NCBI GenBank assembly: GCA_026932145.1
Contig: JAIXKT010000007.1
Location: 155,436 to 219,435 of the forward strand
Length of the DNA stretch: 64,000 nucleotides
Direction: 5' to 3'
Source of the DNA: Bacteroidia bacterium
GTDB taxonomy: Bacteria; Bacteroidota; Bacteroidia; J057; JAIXKT01
Shown: piece by piece, positions 36,201 to 43,868 of the stretch
How positions within the stretch are numbered: position 1 is the first letter of the stretch
Layout of the letters: the number at the start of each line of letters is the position of its first letter
Notes under the pieces: model-generated
Seen by the model: only the letters and a program-made list of their open reading frames with translations
Databases searched by the model: none
What the model was told of the DNA's origin: nothing
Made by a program: the position numbers and the translations under genes

Positions 36201-36908
36201 ACTAACCCTAGATTTATCCACCAAGCAGATACTTTATTAGCCGATTCTTTAAAAATAGGTGCCTATACTTTCACTTTTGCCTGTAGAAATATTCAAGGAT
36301 GTATTGGCTTAGATGAATATACTTTTAATGTGAGTATGCCACCGCTTGCAGGTCTTACAGGTGATACCGTAGTGAGGCCATATAATAATCGGAGGGTTCG
36401 ATTTACAGATACTTCTGTAGATGCAGTACGCTATTTGTGGGACTTTGGAGATCCTGCAAGCGATACGATAACTGCTGCCGATACTGTTATTAACAATATT
36501 TCAAATCTCCAAAATCCTGAACATTTCTTTTCGCAGCCGGGAACGTACTCAATAGCACTTTATGTAGAAAACGAACTCGGTTGTGGGGATATTTATGTAG
36601 CCACAAACTATGTTATTATCAAACCGCCCCGTTATGATTTTCCAACAGCTTTTTCTCCCAATGGAGACGGAATAAATGATATATTTAGACCACTACCGGC
36701 AGATAATACGGCAAATGTGCTGTTTATGCAAATCTATGACCGTTGGGGAAAGTTAGTCTTTGAGAGTACCAATGACCCCAAAGGTTGGGATGGAAAAACA
36801 CCCAGCGGAGAACCTTTTGACGTAGGAGCCTATTCCTACAAAGTAATGATTGAACTGCCTATTATAGGGCCAACACTATACACCGGTAATGTATCCTTAG
36901 TAAAATGA
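30204..36908 (+). CDS. Giant secreted repeat protein with a gliding-motility/T9SS type B C-terminal sorting domain
   Basis: 2234 residues from ATG 30204, which opens a clear signal peptide (NSLLNKILPLILLFFIVCADLFAQ region); a TTG 16 codons earlier would put charged residues in front. After an N-terminal beta-rich region (about 25-470) come fifteen repeats of about 88 residues (about 473-1797), each opening with a Cys motif such as ICAGDTS and ending in an ITNGxC-like strand. Ig-like modules and a PKD domain (YLWDFGDP, about 2060-2140) follow. The last about 90 residues (FPTAFSPNGDGINDIFRP ... YDRWGKLVFES ... GWDGK ... GAYSYKV) are the type B sorting domain recognised by the type IX system. 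It is predicted to be exported and attached to or released from the cell surface, like SprB-type adhesins. The stop overlaps the SprF start. Confidence 0.9.
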   Translation: MFNSLLNKILPLILLFFIVCADLFAQVKMTLQLEQKLNSTSDSVYFDVYIKRVSATFFRLGTSDFVIEIDTTILDINAKTIVTRGIWDKSNTGDTCSYLYMDLGPSTPSNTTYINLTVRANTSCTPTCVPSGSCGIGVPFNNRTLVGRIAIKVKQCGKPITSEWRFLATNDTPPRGDITDYVTGASIRRFVFFQPTKMVESCPAIVDSFKASKDTICRTDPITYTVSSYSSDSVFFYRGTTLLQADTAKNYTTNINQDSIYAITKNISCNCLDTTDIIPVRIYDFPVIASQLSDSIICENSSAVLFVEGATSQQFQWQISTDNIFFSNTSGLGANGPIFWTSPLNDTSYFRCILSNASRCTTITNPITIFTVPRPSVRTFDKPDTAVCVGGTVNLVAHNVVGTTQWQTSPNGILNWIDIAGVTDTNTVSPPLTTSIYFRLKTSTPCDSSFSNVHFVRVFSPSQGTFNTVIPDVCVGDTTIPLGAQVTSGSGKWSTPNGKGGFSNSDDPNARYVAANVDGGVTVQLNWTVSNGPCSDSVYTKFVNVLDKPLALFSNAPLPICAGNTSAPMGATAVNGTGFWLENGLGSMTNPNNPNAQYISTQAEAGDTVDISWIVGNGICKSDTTIQRLIISAEPFGAFNTNLPSLCAGDSSLPLGGHIDVGIGQWASTGQGVFYPSPFDSNAVYISSPSDSNTTVTISWEVSSPGCVPKIYIQAFPVSSEPLGDYLVKPDTICAGGKTDSLDGITIRGTGFWVTPNGSGTFDDPNNPESPYLSDTINDPTLPNGNVQLCWVVVNGSCVPDSNCQLLHVLNMRISGSFSVKPDSICIGDRTKPLGATAVNGIGRWTHNGAGYFLDSLDGNTRYVSNPLDAGKTIQLKWTITNSFCKQLAFTQKLKVYNTPYGVFATTPPPVCAGNTSVNLGAFAFVGTGRWAQGANGLGTFLDNKGLAVTNLDPNGKYASNPANAGDTIDIYWITSNGPCKEDTITRRLIIGSPPAATFPVGPPMICAGGNSDTLVVNITSGAGIIWDDGSANGAFYPPNKPRSIYYSNLVDAGQTVTLTAKIYSPGCDTLYLTQPIQLSNTIIEGYFSNAPPPICITDTTQPLNSSVVSGTGSWEASVLGGQFIPNIFDTAARYIPPPTVPGASDTITLIWRVSNGVCNDLLLPQPLIVYNIPDGSIVTAPPPVCFGSISDTLRVQTNIGVGTWVHFGTGGFDNSNKSDARYIPGPGDVGTCVPIAWVVTNGPCTVDSNFTTICIDAVPAGGFFTNVPAVCAGSPTVPLAATISTGKGKWYAIGGNGGHFDNDTIPNAIYFTNPAEAGTTIRLYWIVTNGICSSDTNFQDLQVLNTSVAGTFNTTLDSICALTPTISLGATVSAGTGRWTAMINGNPAGGTFSPSDLDSNAVYIPPISAVGRNINICWNITNGNCNELDLCQTLFVRNYPAGEFVSELRPICAGDTSDTLRAIVSFGTGKWVTLNGLGTFSDSLRSDSVVYFSHINDPINVSIVWVVSAPGCVSDSNFKMLRVYEHPQGDFSTAPDSICAGTASAPLGATLTVGFGQWECTNCIGGFTAPSTDPNARYVALVDPSVTTSSKPVTLTWVITNGPCDTVRYNQDIVIQTPSLGAFLPPANAEVCYQDTSDTLRGKAIYGQGFWTTSGSGSFSPNNTDTNVVYIAGSADKDTAVTITWTVINGKCDPVQYQQYLFVYDVPLGDFSTPLDTVCAGYPSIPLGATLKGAYSYGRWSHNGAGSFSDANNPNARYLSVRADGGDTITLTWTVFNGPGCDSISYSQLLFVRQAVATVNPDTSLCLGDTVRLMASGGTFYSWRDLITGQPGQELSDPNVASPYCFATQSRAYLVQVQDNLGCVFQDTVQVIVRQPDTTTVSTNVFVCSGDSIQIFATNGLAYHWVGEGISSPNSAVTYIKPTQTQLYDVFIYTASGCTAKKQVLVTVYPTPEPVITGKDICVGLDLVLRLENDGTCVNRYWFRGNISQVLSSGNPDQTNPRFIHQADTLLADSLKIGAYTFTFACRNIQGCIGLDEYTFNVSMPPLAGLTGDTVVRPYNNRRVRFTDTSVDAVRYLWDFGDPASDTITAADTVINNISNLQNPEHFFSQPGTYSIALYVENELGCGDIYVATNYVIIKPPRYDFPTAFSPNGDGINDIFRPLPADNTANVLFMQIYDRWGKLVFESTNDPKGWDGKTPSGEPFDVGAYSYKVMIELPIIGPTLYTGNVSLVK
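31620..35590 (+). repeat. Fifteen diverged tandem repeats of about 88 codons in the giant T9SS substrate
   Basis: Each repeat starts with a (V/I/L)C-G/A motif followed by PLGA-like residues and a G-G-W turn (examples: VCVGDTTIPLGA, ICAGNTSAPMGA, VCAGSPTVPLAA, VCAGYPSIPLGA). Each also has a conserved N-A-x-Y strand and a closing NGxC. The paired Cys suggest one disulfide per module. DNA identity between repeats is low, so the array is old and not in obvious active expansion. Confidence 0.85.
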
Positions 36909-37942
36909 TGTTTCTAAAAAGAATAACACTTTGGGTGGTCGCTTTGCTAATAGTTAGGGAGGGTTTAGCACAAGACCTGAATTATTCTCTGATATATGCA
37001 ACGCCTAACGCCATTAATCCGGCTTATGTGGGGCTTGTAGAGGGGAAAATGCGTTTTAACCTTACTCACCGGTATCGCCAGCAAACGGCTTCGGCTGCCT
37101 ATAACTCCTCTATTCTTACCGGAGACCTGAATTTGAATAGTGAAAAATTTAAAGGTGGAGTAGGGGTTCTGTTTTCTACAGACTTAGCCAGCTATATCCG
37201 TACTAACCAAATGCAGATATGCGCTGCCTATGATATTCCCTTAGGTGTAAAGGTTCGTTATGACCACCTACGTGCCGGCGTTCAGTTAGGCTTTGCCCAA
37301 AGACACATCGAAGATTCTCGGCTGTTCTTTGAAGACCAATATGACGGAGACGCTTTCTCTAAACCAACCCAAGAAACATCATTAGCTCGCTTTTCCAAAG
37401 CTAACTTAGATATTTCAAGCGGCATAACGTACTACCGTACGCAAAAAATTAAAGGTAATCCAGAATTTAACCCGTGGGCAGGCTTTGCCGTATATCACAT
37501 TAACCAACCGCACGTCGGGTTCTATGGCTTTAAAGAAGATAAGCAATCTATCCGTTTCGCAGCCAATTTCGGTGGAAAACTTAGGACGCGAACCCCCCTC
37601 GATTTGAATGCAAATATCTTATACCTAAGACATAATAATTCCCAACTTGCTAACTATACTTTTTTTGCCAGATGGGTATTTTTTGATAAAGGAATATGGT
37701 TTTCTCATGAAAACGCCTCCATTATGCTCGGAGCAACAGCCCGCTCTACTGAATCTATCGTATTTTTCTCCGGCTTTGAATTTGATAAACGCTTATCATT
37801 TGCCTTTTGCTTTGATTTTGTTACCTCTAAAGCACACCTAATTAACGGTAATTTTGGTGGAATTCAACTAATGCTTCACTATAATATTGGATTTCGTAAT
37901 TTAGATAGAAAAACATCGGCACTTCCATTTCCAACATTTTAA
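36905..37942 (+). CDS. sprF: PorP/SprF-family type IX secretion outer-membrane protein
   Basis: 345 residues. A signal peptide (FLKRITLWVVALLIVREGLAQ) leads into DLNYSLIYATPNAINPAYVG, the characteristic start of PorP/SprF proteins, followed by outer-membrane strands. SprF proteins are needed for secretion of the SprB-type substrate encoded next to them. Here the start overlaps the substrate gene stop in ATGA, so the two are translationally coupled and probably form a substrate/partner pair. The phosphatase gene follows six bases downstream. Confidence 0.92.
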   Translation: MMFLKRITLWVVALLIVREGLAQDLNYSLIYATPNAINPAYVGLVEGKMRFNLTHRYRQQTASAAYNSSILTGDLNLNSEKFKGGVGVLFSTDLASYIRTNQMQICAAYDIPLGVKVRYDHLRAGVQLGFAQRHIEDSRLFFEDQYDGDAFSKPTQETSLARFSKANLDISSGITYYRTQKIKGNPEFNPWAGFAVYHINQPHVGFYGFKEDKQSIRFAANFGGKLRTRTPLDLNANILYLRHNNSQLANYTFFARWVFFDKGIWFSHENASIMLGATARSTESIVFFSGFEFDKRLSFAFCFDFVTSKAHLINGNFGGIQLMLHYNIGFRNLDRKTSALPFPTF

Positions 37943-37948
37943 TCAAAT

Positions 37949-39478
37949 ATGTCTGCAACATACGTAGCTATACGCGAGAATCGTAAACGAGAACAACTCG
38001 CTCGCAAAAGTACCCGCAACCTAAGTCTGGGTATGTTAGTCGCTTCCATTGTCATGGCAATTGCTTTTATCACTTGCCTGTTAGTTTTTAAAATTACGGG
38101 ACAGTGGCTGTATCTGTCATTAACGGTTATTGGCGTATCCTTAATAGCAATCGGATATATGGTTTTTCGCCTCTACAATATTGTAGGATTTACAACTGCG
38201 GTAGTTGAAAAAAAAGCAACAGAAACGGTTGATAAAACCGAAGGAAAATTTAAAGCCTTGATACAAAATTCAATGGACATCATTACAATTATTGATATCA
38301 AAGGAAAAATTTTGTACCTAAGCCCTTCCAGCGAACGTATTTTGGGCTACCCAATAGATGAAATGCTGAACCTTAGCATCTATGAACTGATGCACTCAGA
38401 AGACCATTGCCTGCTTCAAAACGCATTAGATAAAGGAGAATCTTTTGTGTTTTCTTACCGGATGCAACATTACGATGGAACATGGCTCTACTTTGAATCC
38501 ATAGGAACAAACCTAACCAATAACCCACAAATCAAGGGCGTGGTGATTAACTCCCGTGATATTACTGACAGAAAAAAAGAAGAAGAAGAACGCCGCCAAA
38601 AAGAAATTGCTGCCGTAAGACTTAGTTTTGAAAAAGCCAAAACCGAAAAAGAAAAAGAAATTATTGAGGCTTCAAAAGCTGAATTGGAAAAAGCCTACCA
38701 AATTATTGAACATCATAATCATGAAATTACAGATTCAATAACGTATGCTTTTCGTATCCAAACGGCATTATTACCCCCAATTGAAAATATCCAGCAAATT
38801 ATCCCGCAGTCATTTGTATTATGGCGGCCAAAAGATATTGTAAGCGGGGACTTCTTCTGGTTTGCCCAGATTGGCCACCGTTCCCTAATTGCAACGGCAG
38901 ACTGTACCGGCCACGGTGTCCCCGGCGCATTCATGACAATGATTGGAAATACACTCCTAAATCAAATTGTTATGGCTGATGATATTTATCAACCCAACGA
39001 GATCTTAGAAAGACTGCATCTTGGCGTTAGAAAAGCCCTAAAACAAGCCGAAGAAGGCTCTAAGTCAAGGGACGGTATGGACATCGCCTTTACAATGATT
39101 GACCACAATACCAAAACCCTGTATTACGCGGCTGCCAATAGACCGCTATACTTTGTCAGAAATGGCGAATTAGAAGAATATAAAGCCGATAAATATTCAA
39201 TCGGAGGCTTACAGACAGAAAAAGAAAGGCACTTTACATCCAATGAAATCTCATTACAGCCCGGAGATACTTATTACATTTTCTCTGACGGATACCATGA
39301 CCAATTCGGTGGCTCCAAAGGCCGTAAATTTATGACTAAACAACTCAAAGAAAAGCTAATCGCAATCCAAGATATGAATATGGAAAGCCAACGAGAGTTT
39401 TTAGATAAAACTATCGTTGATTGGATGGGAACCAGAGAGCAAATTGATGATATTCTGGTAGTTGGCGTACGCATATAA
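37949..39478 (+). CDS. Membrane PAS-SpoIIE serine phosphatase
   Basis: 509 residues. Two membrane helices (about 27-48 and 52-74) precede a PAS domain (about 98-212, with IIDIKGKILYLSPSSERILGYP), a charged coiled coil (about 212-262) and a PP2C-type SpoIIE domain (about 280-508). Metal-binding acidic positions are visible in SGDFFWF, ADCTGHGVPGAFMT and DGYHDQFGG. Such phosphatases typically dephosphorylate anti-sigma antagonists or other regulators. It is cotranscribed with the T9SS substrate and SprF, six bases after sprF, so control of surface secretion or motility is a reasonable inference, not proven. Confidence 0.87.
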   Translation: MSATYVAIRENRKREQLARKSTRNLSLGMLVASIVMAIAFITCLLVFKITGQWLYLSLTVIGVSLIAIGYMVFRLYNIVGFTTAVVEKKATETVDKTEGKFKALIQNSMDIITIIDIKGKILYLSPSSERILGYPIDEMLNLSIYELMHSEDHCLLQNALDKGESFVFSYRMQHYDGTWLYFESIGTNLTNNPQIKGVVINSRDITDRKKEEEERRQKEIAAVRLSFEKAKTEKEKEIIEASKAELEKAYQIIEHHNHEITDSITYAFRIQTALLPPIENIQQIIPQSFVLWRPKDIVSGDFFWFAQIGHRSLIATADCTGHGVPGAFMTMIGNTLLNQIVMADDIYQPNEILERLHLGVRKALKQAEEGSKSRDGMDIAFTMIDHNTKTLYYAAANRPLYFVRNGELEEYKADKYSIGGLQTEKERHFTSNEISLQPGDTYYIFSDGYHDQFGGSKGRKFMTKQLKEKLIAIQDMNMESQREFLDKTIVDWMGTREQIDDILVVGVRI

Positions 39479-39528
39479 TCGCGTTATCAGCAATTTTTGG
39501 CAATAAAGATAATTTACTACCTTCTAAA

Positions 39529-39536
39529 TACTTTTG
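39529..39536 (+). promoter_or_regulatory. TAnnTTTG -7 box (TACTTTTG) for the SUKH gene
   Basis: Exact consensus match with a leader of about 45 bases. A second, imperfect box TACTTTCA lies closer, near 39570, and would give a leader of about 8 bases. Confidence 0.4.
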
Positions 39537-39588
39537 TGCATATTTGAGGCACGATACAATTAATCTACTTTCATAAACTTATAGCCAA

Positions 39589-40074
39589 ATGGAAAATATT
39601 CCTAAATTAGAAAAAATATATCCTCCCGTTTCGATTCAGCTTATAGATAAAATGGAAAAGAAGTTGGGAATATCTTTACCCCAGATATACCGAGAATTTT
39701 TGCTGCAATATAATGGCGGAATACCTTTTTACAACACCTATGACGTTATTTCTGACCAAACAAAAATTATTCTCTATAAGATAGTTATAACTCAGTTTTT
39801 AGGAATATCTCAAGGTTCTCCGGATGATATTGAAACGGTTTATAATGCCGTTAAGTCCAGAATTCCACCTAAGGTGCTGCCAATAGCATACGACCAATTT
39901 AAAAATATTATCTGTGTAGCTACTGACGAAATAGATTTGGGTAAAATATATTTCTGTGCGCTAATACCTAAAATACCAGGGCTTTCTGATATAATGGGAA
40001 TGCAGCAAAAAATATTAGTAGCCTCTAACTTTGAGCATTTTGTAGAAAAACTATATAGACAAAGGTTTCTATAA
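39589..40074 (+). CDS. SMI1/KNR4 (SUKH) family protein
   Basis: 161 residues, one SUKH domain. Seen: an N-terminal helix pattern SIQLIDKMEKKLGISLPQIYREFLLQYNGG, which is the usual SUKH opening (helix, then LP..(Y/F)..FL...NGG), and a C-terminal helix NFEHFVEKLY. In bacteria many SUKH proteins are immunity proteins against polymorphic toxins. No toxin gene is adjacent, so this is either an orphan immunity protein or a housekeeping member of the family. Convergent with mutL. Confidence 0.75.
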   Translation: MENIPKLEKIYPPVSIQLIDKMEKKLGISLPQIYREFLLQYNGGIPFYNTYDVISDQTKIILYKIVITQFLGISQGSPDDIETVYNAVKSRIPPKVLPIAYDQFKNIICVATDEIDLGKIYFCALIPKIPGLSDIMGMQQKILVASNFEHFVEKLYRQRFL

Positions 40075-40101
40075 CTACCCTAAATCTCCAATAATAGTTC
40101 T

Positions 40102-41844
40102 CTAAAACCAGCTTTCTACATCTTGTTTAGAGATTTTCTTTTGAATAACTTCCCCAAACGGGCTGACGTATTTTTCTTGGCAGCGGCTTAGTTCTGACCA
40201 TAAATTGGTGATTTGCTCTATGGTTAAGGCTGATGTTTGATGCGACCGGCAGAAATTCAGCGCAATTTGTTCTTTGGGATATTGTATTGACACCGAATCG
40301 GGGCTATCCAAAATAGAAAGCAATTGGCTTTCTGCTTCATTAAAAGCTAAGCCAAAAGGTAGTGCCGTGATTAGCCAAGAATTTTCATTATAGGGAATTA
40401 TTTCAAACCCAATTTTAGCTAAAGTTGGGATTAACTCTGCTAAAACAATATGTTGTTCCGGCGAAAGCAATAATCGTTGCGGGTACAACAGTTTTTGGCT
40501 TGCGATTTGACTTCCTTTAAGCGCAGCCAAATAACGCTCATACCACACCCGTTCCCGGGCAGCTTCGGCCTGTAATAAAAAAAGTTCATCAGATTGCCGA
40601 ACCAACCAAAATGGCGTAAACAAAGGAGTAAACGTAGTGTTTTTGTAACTATCTGAAAATAAAGAGGATTTGCTATTGTTTTCCTGAATGGGCTTGTATA
40701 ACTTATCTAATAGATGAGCAAAAGATTCCGGTTTATGGGTGTTTTCCGAACGATACATACTTTGAATAGTGGGTTCATTTTCAGAAATATCCCGATTTTG
40801 TACTTCTGTAATAGCTCTTTGTAGTTGAAAATCAGCTATATCCGGTAAAGATAAAGTTTGCCCTATGGCTTTCTTGACGGCACTATTAACAACACCGTAA
40901 ACAAGGCGGTCGTCTTCAAATTTAATTTCTGATTTTGTTGGATGGATGTTAATATCGGTTTTAGCGGGATCTATGGTCAGGTTAAGGACATAAACGGGCA
41001 ATGTTTCGGCAGGTAATGTTTGCCGGTATGCAGTTGTAACGGCATGATTTACAGAGTAATCCTTGACAAAGCGACCGTTTACAAATAGAAACTGCTCTCC
41101 TCTTGTTTTTCGGGCTATTGCCGGAGTACCTACATAGCCGCTGATAGAAAGCATGGGTGTGCTTTCCGAAACAGCTAATAAATCAGTTTCTTTTATCCAT
41201 GGATAAATTTGGCAAATACGACCGGATAAAGTTGTTGGGAAATAATCCGTTGCCGTTTGAGTATCAATTTCTAAGCTAAAATGAACTGCCGGATAGCTCA
41301 ATGCAATTCTTTGAAATTCTGCAATAATTTGTTTTAGTTCTGTTGTGTTGGATTTCAGGAAGTTACGTCTTGCCGGTACGTTAAAAAATAAGTTTCTGAT
41401 GCTCAAAATGCTGCCTTCGGTGGTGGGAAACGGCTCATGTTTTAAAATAGTTCCTCCTTCGATGGTTACGATTGTACCTATTTTGCTTTCATTTTGCTTT
41501 GTTTTGAGTTCTACCTGTGCTACTGCCGCAATACTGGCAAGGGCTTCTCCTCTGAAACCCAATGTTTTGATTTGGAATAAATCCTTAGTTGTTTTTATTT
41601 TGGAGGTTGCGTGCCGCTCAAAGCACATACGCGCGTCATGGAACTCCATTCCGCAGCCATTATCTTGAATGAGAATAAGTGTTTTTCCGGCATCTTCAAT
41701 GCGTAATAATATTCGGGTTGCTCCTGCGTCAATGGCATTTTCTAATAATTCTTTTACCACTGAGGCCGGTCTTTGCACCACTTCGCCTGCAGCAATTTGG
41801 TTTGCTAAGGAATCCGGTAATAGTTGTATCTTGGAGTCAGACAT
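40102..41844 (-). CDS. mutL: DNA mismatch repair protein MutL with eroded endonuclease motifs
   Basis: 580 residues. The GHKL ATPase half is intact: ENAIDAGAT, DNGCGM, ATSKI and TLGFRGEALASI are all present. MutL links mismatch recognition by MutS to strand removal. In nuclease-type MutL the C-terminal half has DQHAxxExxxxE and CPHGRP. Here the matching stretch at 425-436 reads QAEAARERVWYE and the other at 561-566 reads SPFGEV, so the metal-binding residues appear lost, while a Cys at FCRS remains. The start codon overlaps the uvrB stop by one base (TGATG), so translation is coupled to uvrB. Slightly short for the family. Confidence 0.93.
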   Translation of the reverse strand: MSDSKIQLLPDSLANQIAAGEVVQRPASVVKELLENAIDAGATRILLRIEDAGKTLILIQDNGCGMEFHDARMCFERHATSKIKTTKDLFQIKTLGFRGEALASIAAVAQVELKTKQNESKIGTIVTIEGGTILKHEPFPTTEGSILSIRNLFFNVPARRNFLKSNTTELKQIIAEFQRIALSYPAVHFSLEIDTQTATDYFPTTLSGRICQIYPWIKETDLLAVSESTPMLSISGYVGTPAIARKTRGEQFLFVNGRFVKDYSVNHAVTTAYRQTLPAETLPVYVLNLTIDPAKTDINIHPTKSEIKFEDDRLVYGVVNSAVKKAIGQTLSLPDIADFQLQRAITEVQNRDISENEPTIQSMYRSENTHKPESFAHLLDKLYKPIQENNSKSSLFSDSYKNTTFTPLFTPFWLVRQSDELFLLQAEAARERVWYERYLAALKGSQIASQKLLYPQRLLLSPEQHIVLAELIPTLAKIGFEIIPYNENSWLITALPFGLAFNEAESQLLSILDSPDSVSIQYPKEQIALNFCRSHQTSALTIEQITNLWSELSRCQEKYVSPFGEVIQKKISKQDVESWF

Positions 41845-43862
41845 CAGTTTTTGGAGCGGTCTTTGAGTTCTTTTTCATAGTTTTTCATTTCATCGCGAAA
41901 GCGGGCGGCTTCGGTGAAGTTGAGTTCTTGAGCCGCTTGTTCCATGCGTTTTTTGCTTTCTGAGATTAACTTATTCAGTTGCTGGGGTGTTAGATAAGGG
42001 GCAATGGGATCTGCTGCCTGAATAGAATTATCATTAGATTGGTTATATATTTTTTCGGTTTTATTTTTGTGCCCGATAATAATTTCTTGAACCTGCTTTG
42101 TTGTGCTTTGAGGGATAATTCCATGTATTTGGTTGTATTCCAACTGTTTGATCCTTCTGCGTTCGGTTTCGTCGAGTAATTTTTGCATAGATCGGGTAAT
42201 TTTATCGGCATACAAGATTACTCTTCCGTGAACGTTTCTGGCTGCTCTTCCTGCAATTTGGATAAATGCCCGCGCAGATCGCAAAAATCCCTCTTTATCA
42301 GCATCTAAGATAGCTACCAACCCAACTTCAGGGAGGTCTAATCCCTCCCTGAGTAAATTGATACCTACTAAAACATCAATTTTTCCTTCCCTTAATTCAT
42401 TCAGAATATTTACCCGTTCTAATGCTTCAATGCCTGAATGAAGGTATCTGGTAGCGATTCCCACTTCGCTGAGATAGCGAGCTAACTCTTCGGACATTCG
42501 TTTGGTTAAGGTAGTAACTAAAACCCGATTTTTTAGCTCAAGTTCTTGGTGGATTTCTTCTACCAAATCATCAACTTGATTGTAAAGTGGGCGTATTTCT
42601 ACTGGAGGGTCAAGTAGCCCTGTGGGGCGGATAATTTGCTCTACTACAACGCCGTTAGAGCGTAATAATTCATAATCGGCGGGCGTTGCGCTCACATAAA
42701 TAGTCTGATTTTGAACAGATTCAAACTCATCAAAACGTAAAGGCCGGTTATCTAATGCAGAGGGTAATCGAAATCCATGCTCAATAAGTTCTAATTTTCT
42801 GGATTTATCTCCGCCATACATACCTCCGACTTGCGGAATAGTAACATGGCTCTCATCAATAAAGAGTAGAAAATCATCCGGAAAATAATCTAAGAGGGTG
42901 TATGGGCGGGATCCTGGTTCACGCTCTGTGAGGTATCTGGAATAATTTTCTACACCACTACAATACCCAAGCTCACGCATCATCTCTAAATCAAACTCTG
43001 TGCGCTCTTTCACTCGCTTAGCTTCAAGAGGCCTCCTACTTTGTTCAAAATAATCAATTTGAGCTACTAACTCATCTTGAATCTGATAAATGGCTTTATT
43101 TAACACTTCTTTGGAGGTAACAAAGAGGTTGGCCGGAAAAATTGTATAATCAGCCATATCAGCAATGGTTTTGCCATTAATAGGGTCAAATTTACTTATT
43201 TTTTCAACCTCATCACCCCAAAAGATAATTCGTATTCCAAAATCGTCATAGGCCGGAAAAACCTCTATGGTATCTCCTCTGACCCGAAAGTTACCGTGTT
43301 TAAACTCGATTTCACTTCGGGAATAATAAATCTGTACCAACCCATACAAAAACGTAGATCTGTTAAGCCGTTCTCCCAAACGGATTTCCAAAATACTATT
43401 GGCATAATCTTCCGGCCTGCCGATTCCATAAATACATGAAACAGAGCTTACTATGATAATATCTCTTCTGCCGCTTAATAAAGCAGAGGTAGCTCTTAAC
43501 CGTAATTTTTCAATTTCGGAATTAACGGCTAAATCTTTTTCTATGAAGGTATCTGTAACGGCGATATAGGCTTCGGGCTGGTAATAATCATAATAAGAAA
43601 TAAAAAATTCTACTAAGCTTTTGGGAAAAAACTGCCTAAACTCGGCATACAACTGTGCTGCAAGGGTTTTATTGTGAGAAAGTATGAGTGTAGGGCGGTT
43701 GGTTTGAGCTATCACATTGGCCATAGTAAACGTTTTACCGGATCCGGTTACGCCTAATAAAACCTGATTTGAATCTCCGGCAAGAACCCCCTGCACCAAT
43801 TGAGCAATAGCCTCCGGCTGGTCGCCAGTCGGAGAATATTCAGAAACTAATTGAAATGACAT
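41844..43862 (-). CDS. uvrB: Excinuclease ABC subunit B
   Basis: 672 residues, normal length. UvrB verifies DNA damage delivered by UvrA and recruits UvrC in nucleotide excision repair. Landmarks: Walker A GVTGSGKT at 37-44, YYQPEAYI of the beta hairpin, LLIFIDESH-type motif as LLFIDESHVTIPQ, helicase motifs TLTKRMSEELARY and EGLDLPEVGLVAILDADKEG, and a C-terminal UVR motif (MEQAAQELNFTEAARFRDEM). Middle gene of an operon: six bases after the HD-domain gene and overlapping mutL by one base. Confidence 0.97.
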   Translation of the reverse strand: MSFQLVSEYSPTGDQPEAIAQLVQGVLAGDSNQVLLGVTGSGKTFTMANVIAQTNRPTLILSHNKTLAAQLYAEFRQFFPKSLVEFFISYYDYYQPEAYIAVTDTFIEKDLAVNSEIEKLRLRATSALLSGRRDIIIVSSVSCIYGIGRPEDYANSILEIRLGERLNRSTFLYGLVQIYYSRSEIEFKHGNFRVRGDTIEVFPAYDDFGIRIIFWGDEVEKISKFDPINGKTIADMADYTIFPANLFVTSKEVLNKAIYQIQDELVAQIDYFEQSRRPLEAKRVKERTEFDLEMMRELGYCSGVENYSRYLTEREPGSRPYTLLDYFPDDFLLFIDESHVTIPQVGGMYGGDKSRKLELIEHGFRLPSALDNRPLRFDEFESVQNQTIYVSATPADYELLRSNGVVVEQIIRPTGLLDPPVEIRPLYNQVDDLVEEIHQELELKNRVLVTTLTKRMSEELARYLSEVGIATRYLHSGIEALERVNILNELREGKIDVLVGINLLREGLDLPEVGLVAILDADKEGFLRSARAFIQIAGRAARNVHGRVILYADKITRSMQKLLDETERRRIKQLEYNQIHGIIPQSTTKQVQEIIIGHKNKTEKIYNQSNDNSIQAADPIAPYLTPQQLNKLISESKKRMEQAAQELNFTEAARFRDEMKNYEKELKDRSKN

Positions 43863-43868
43863 TGGCTA

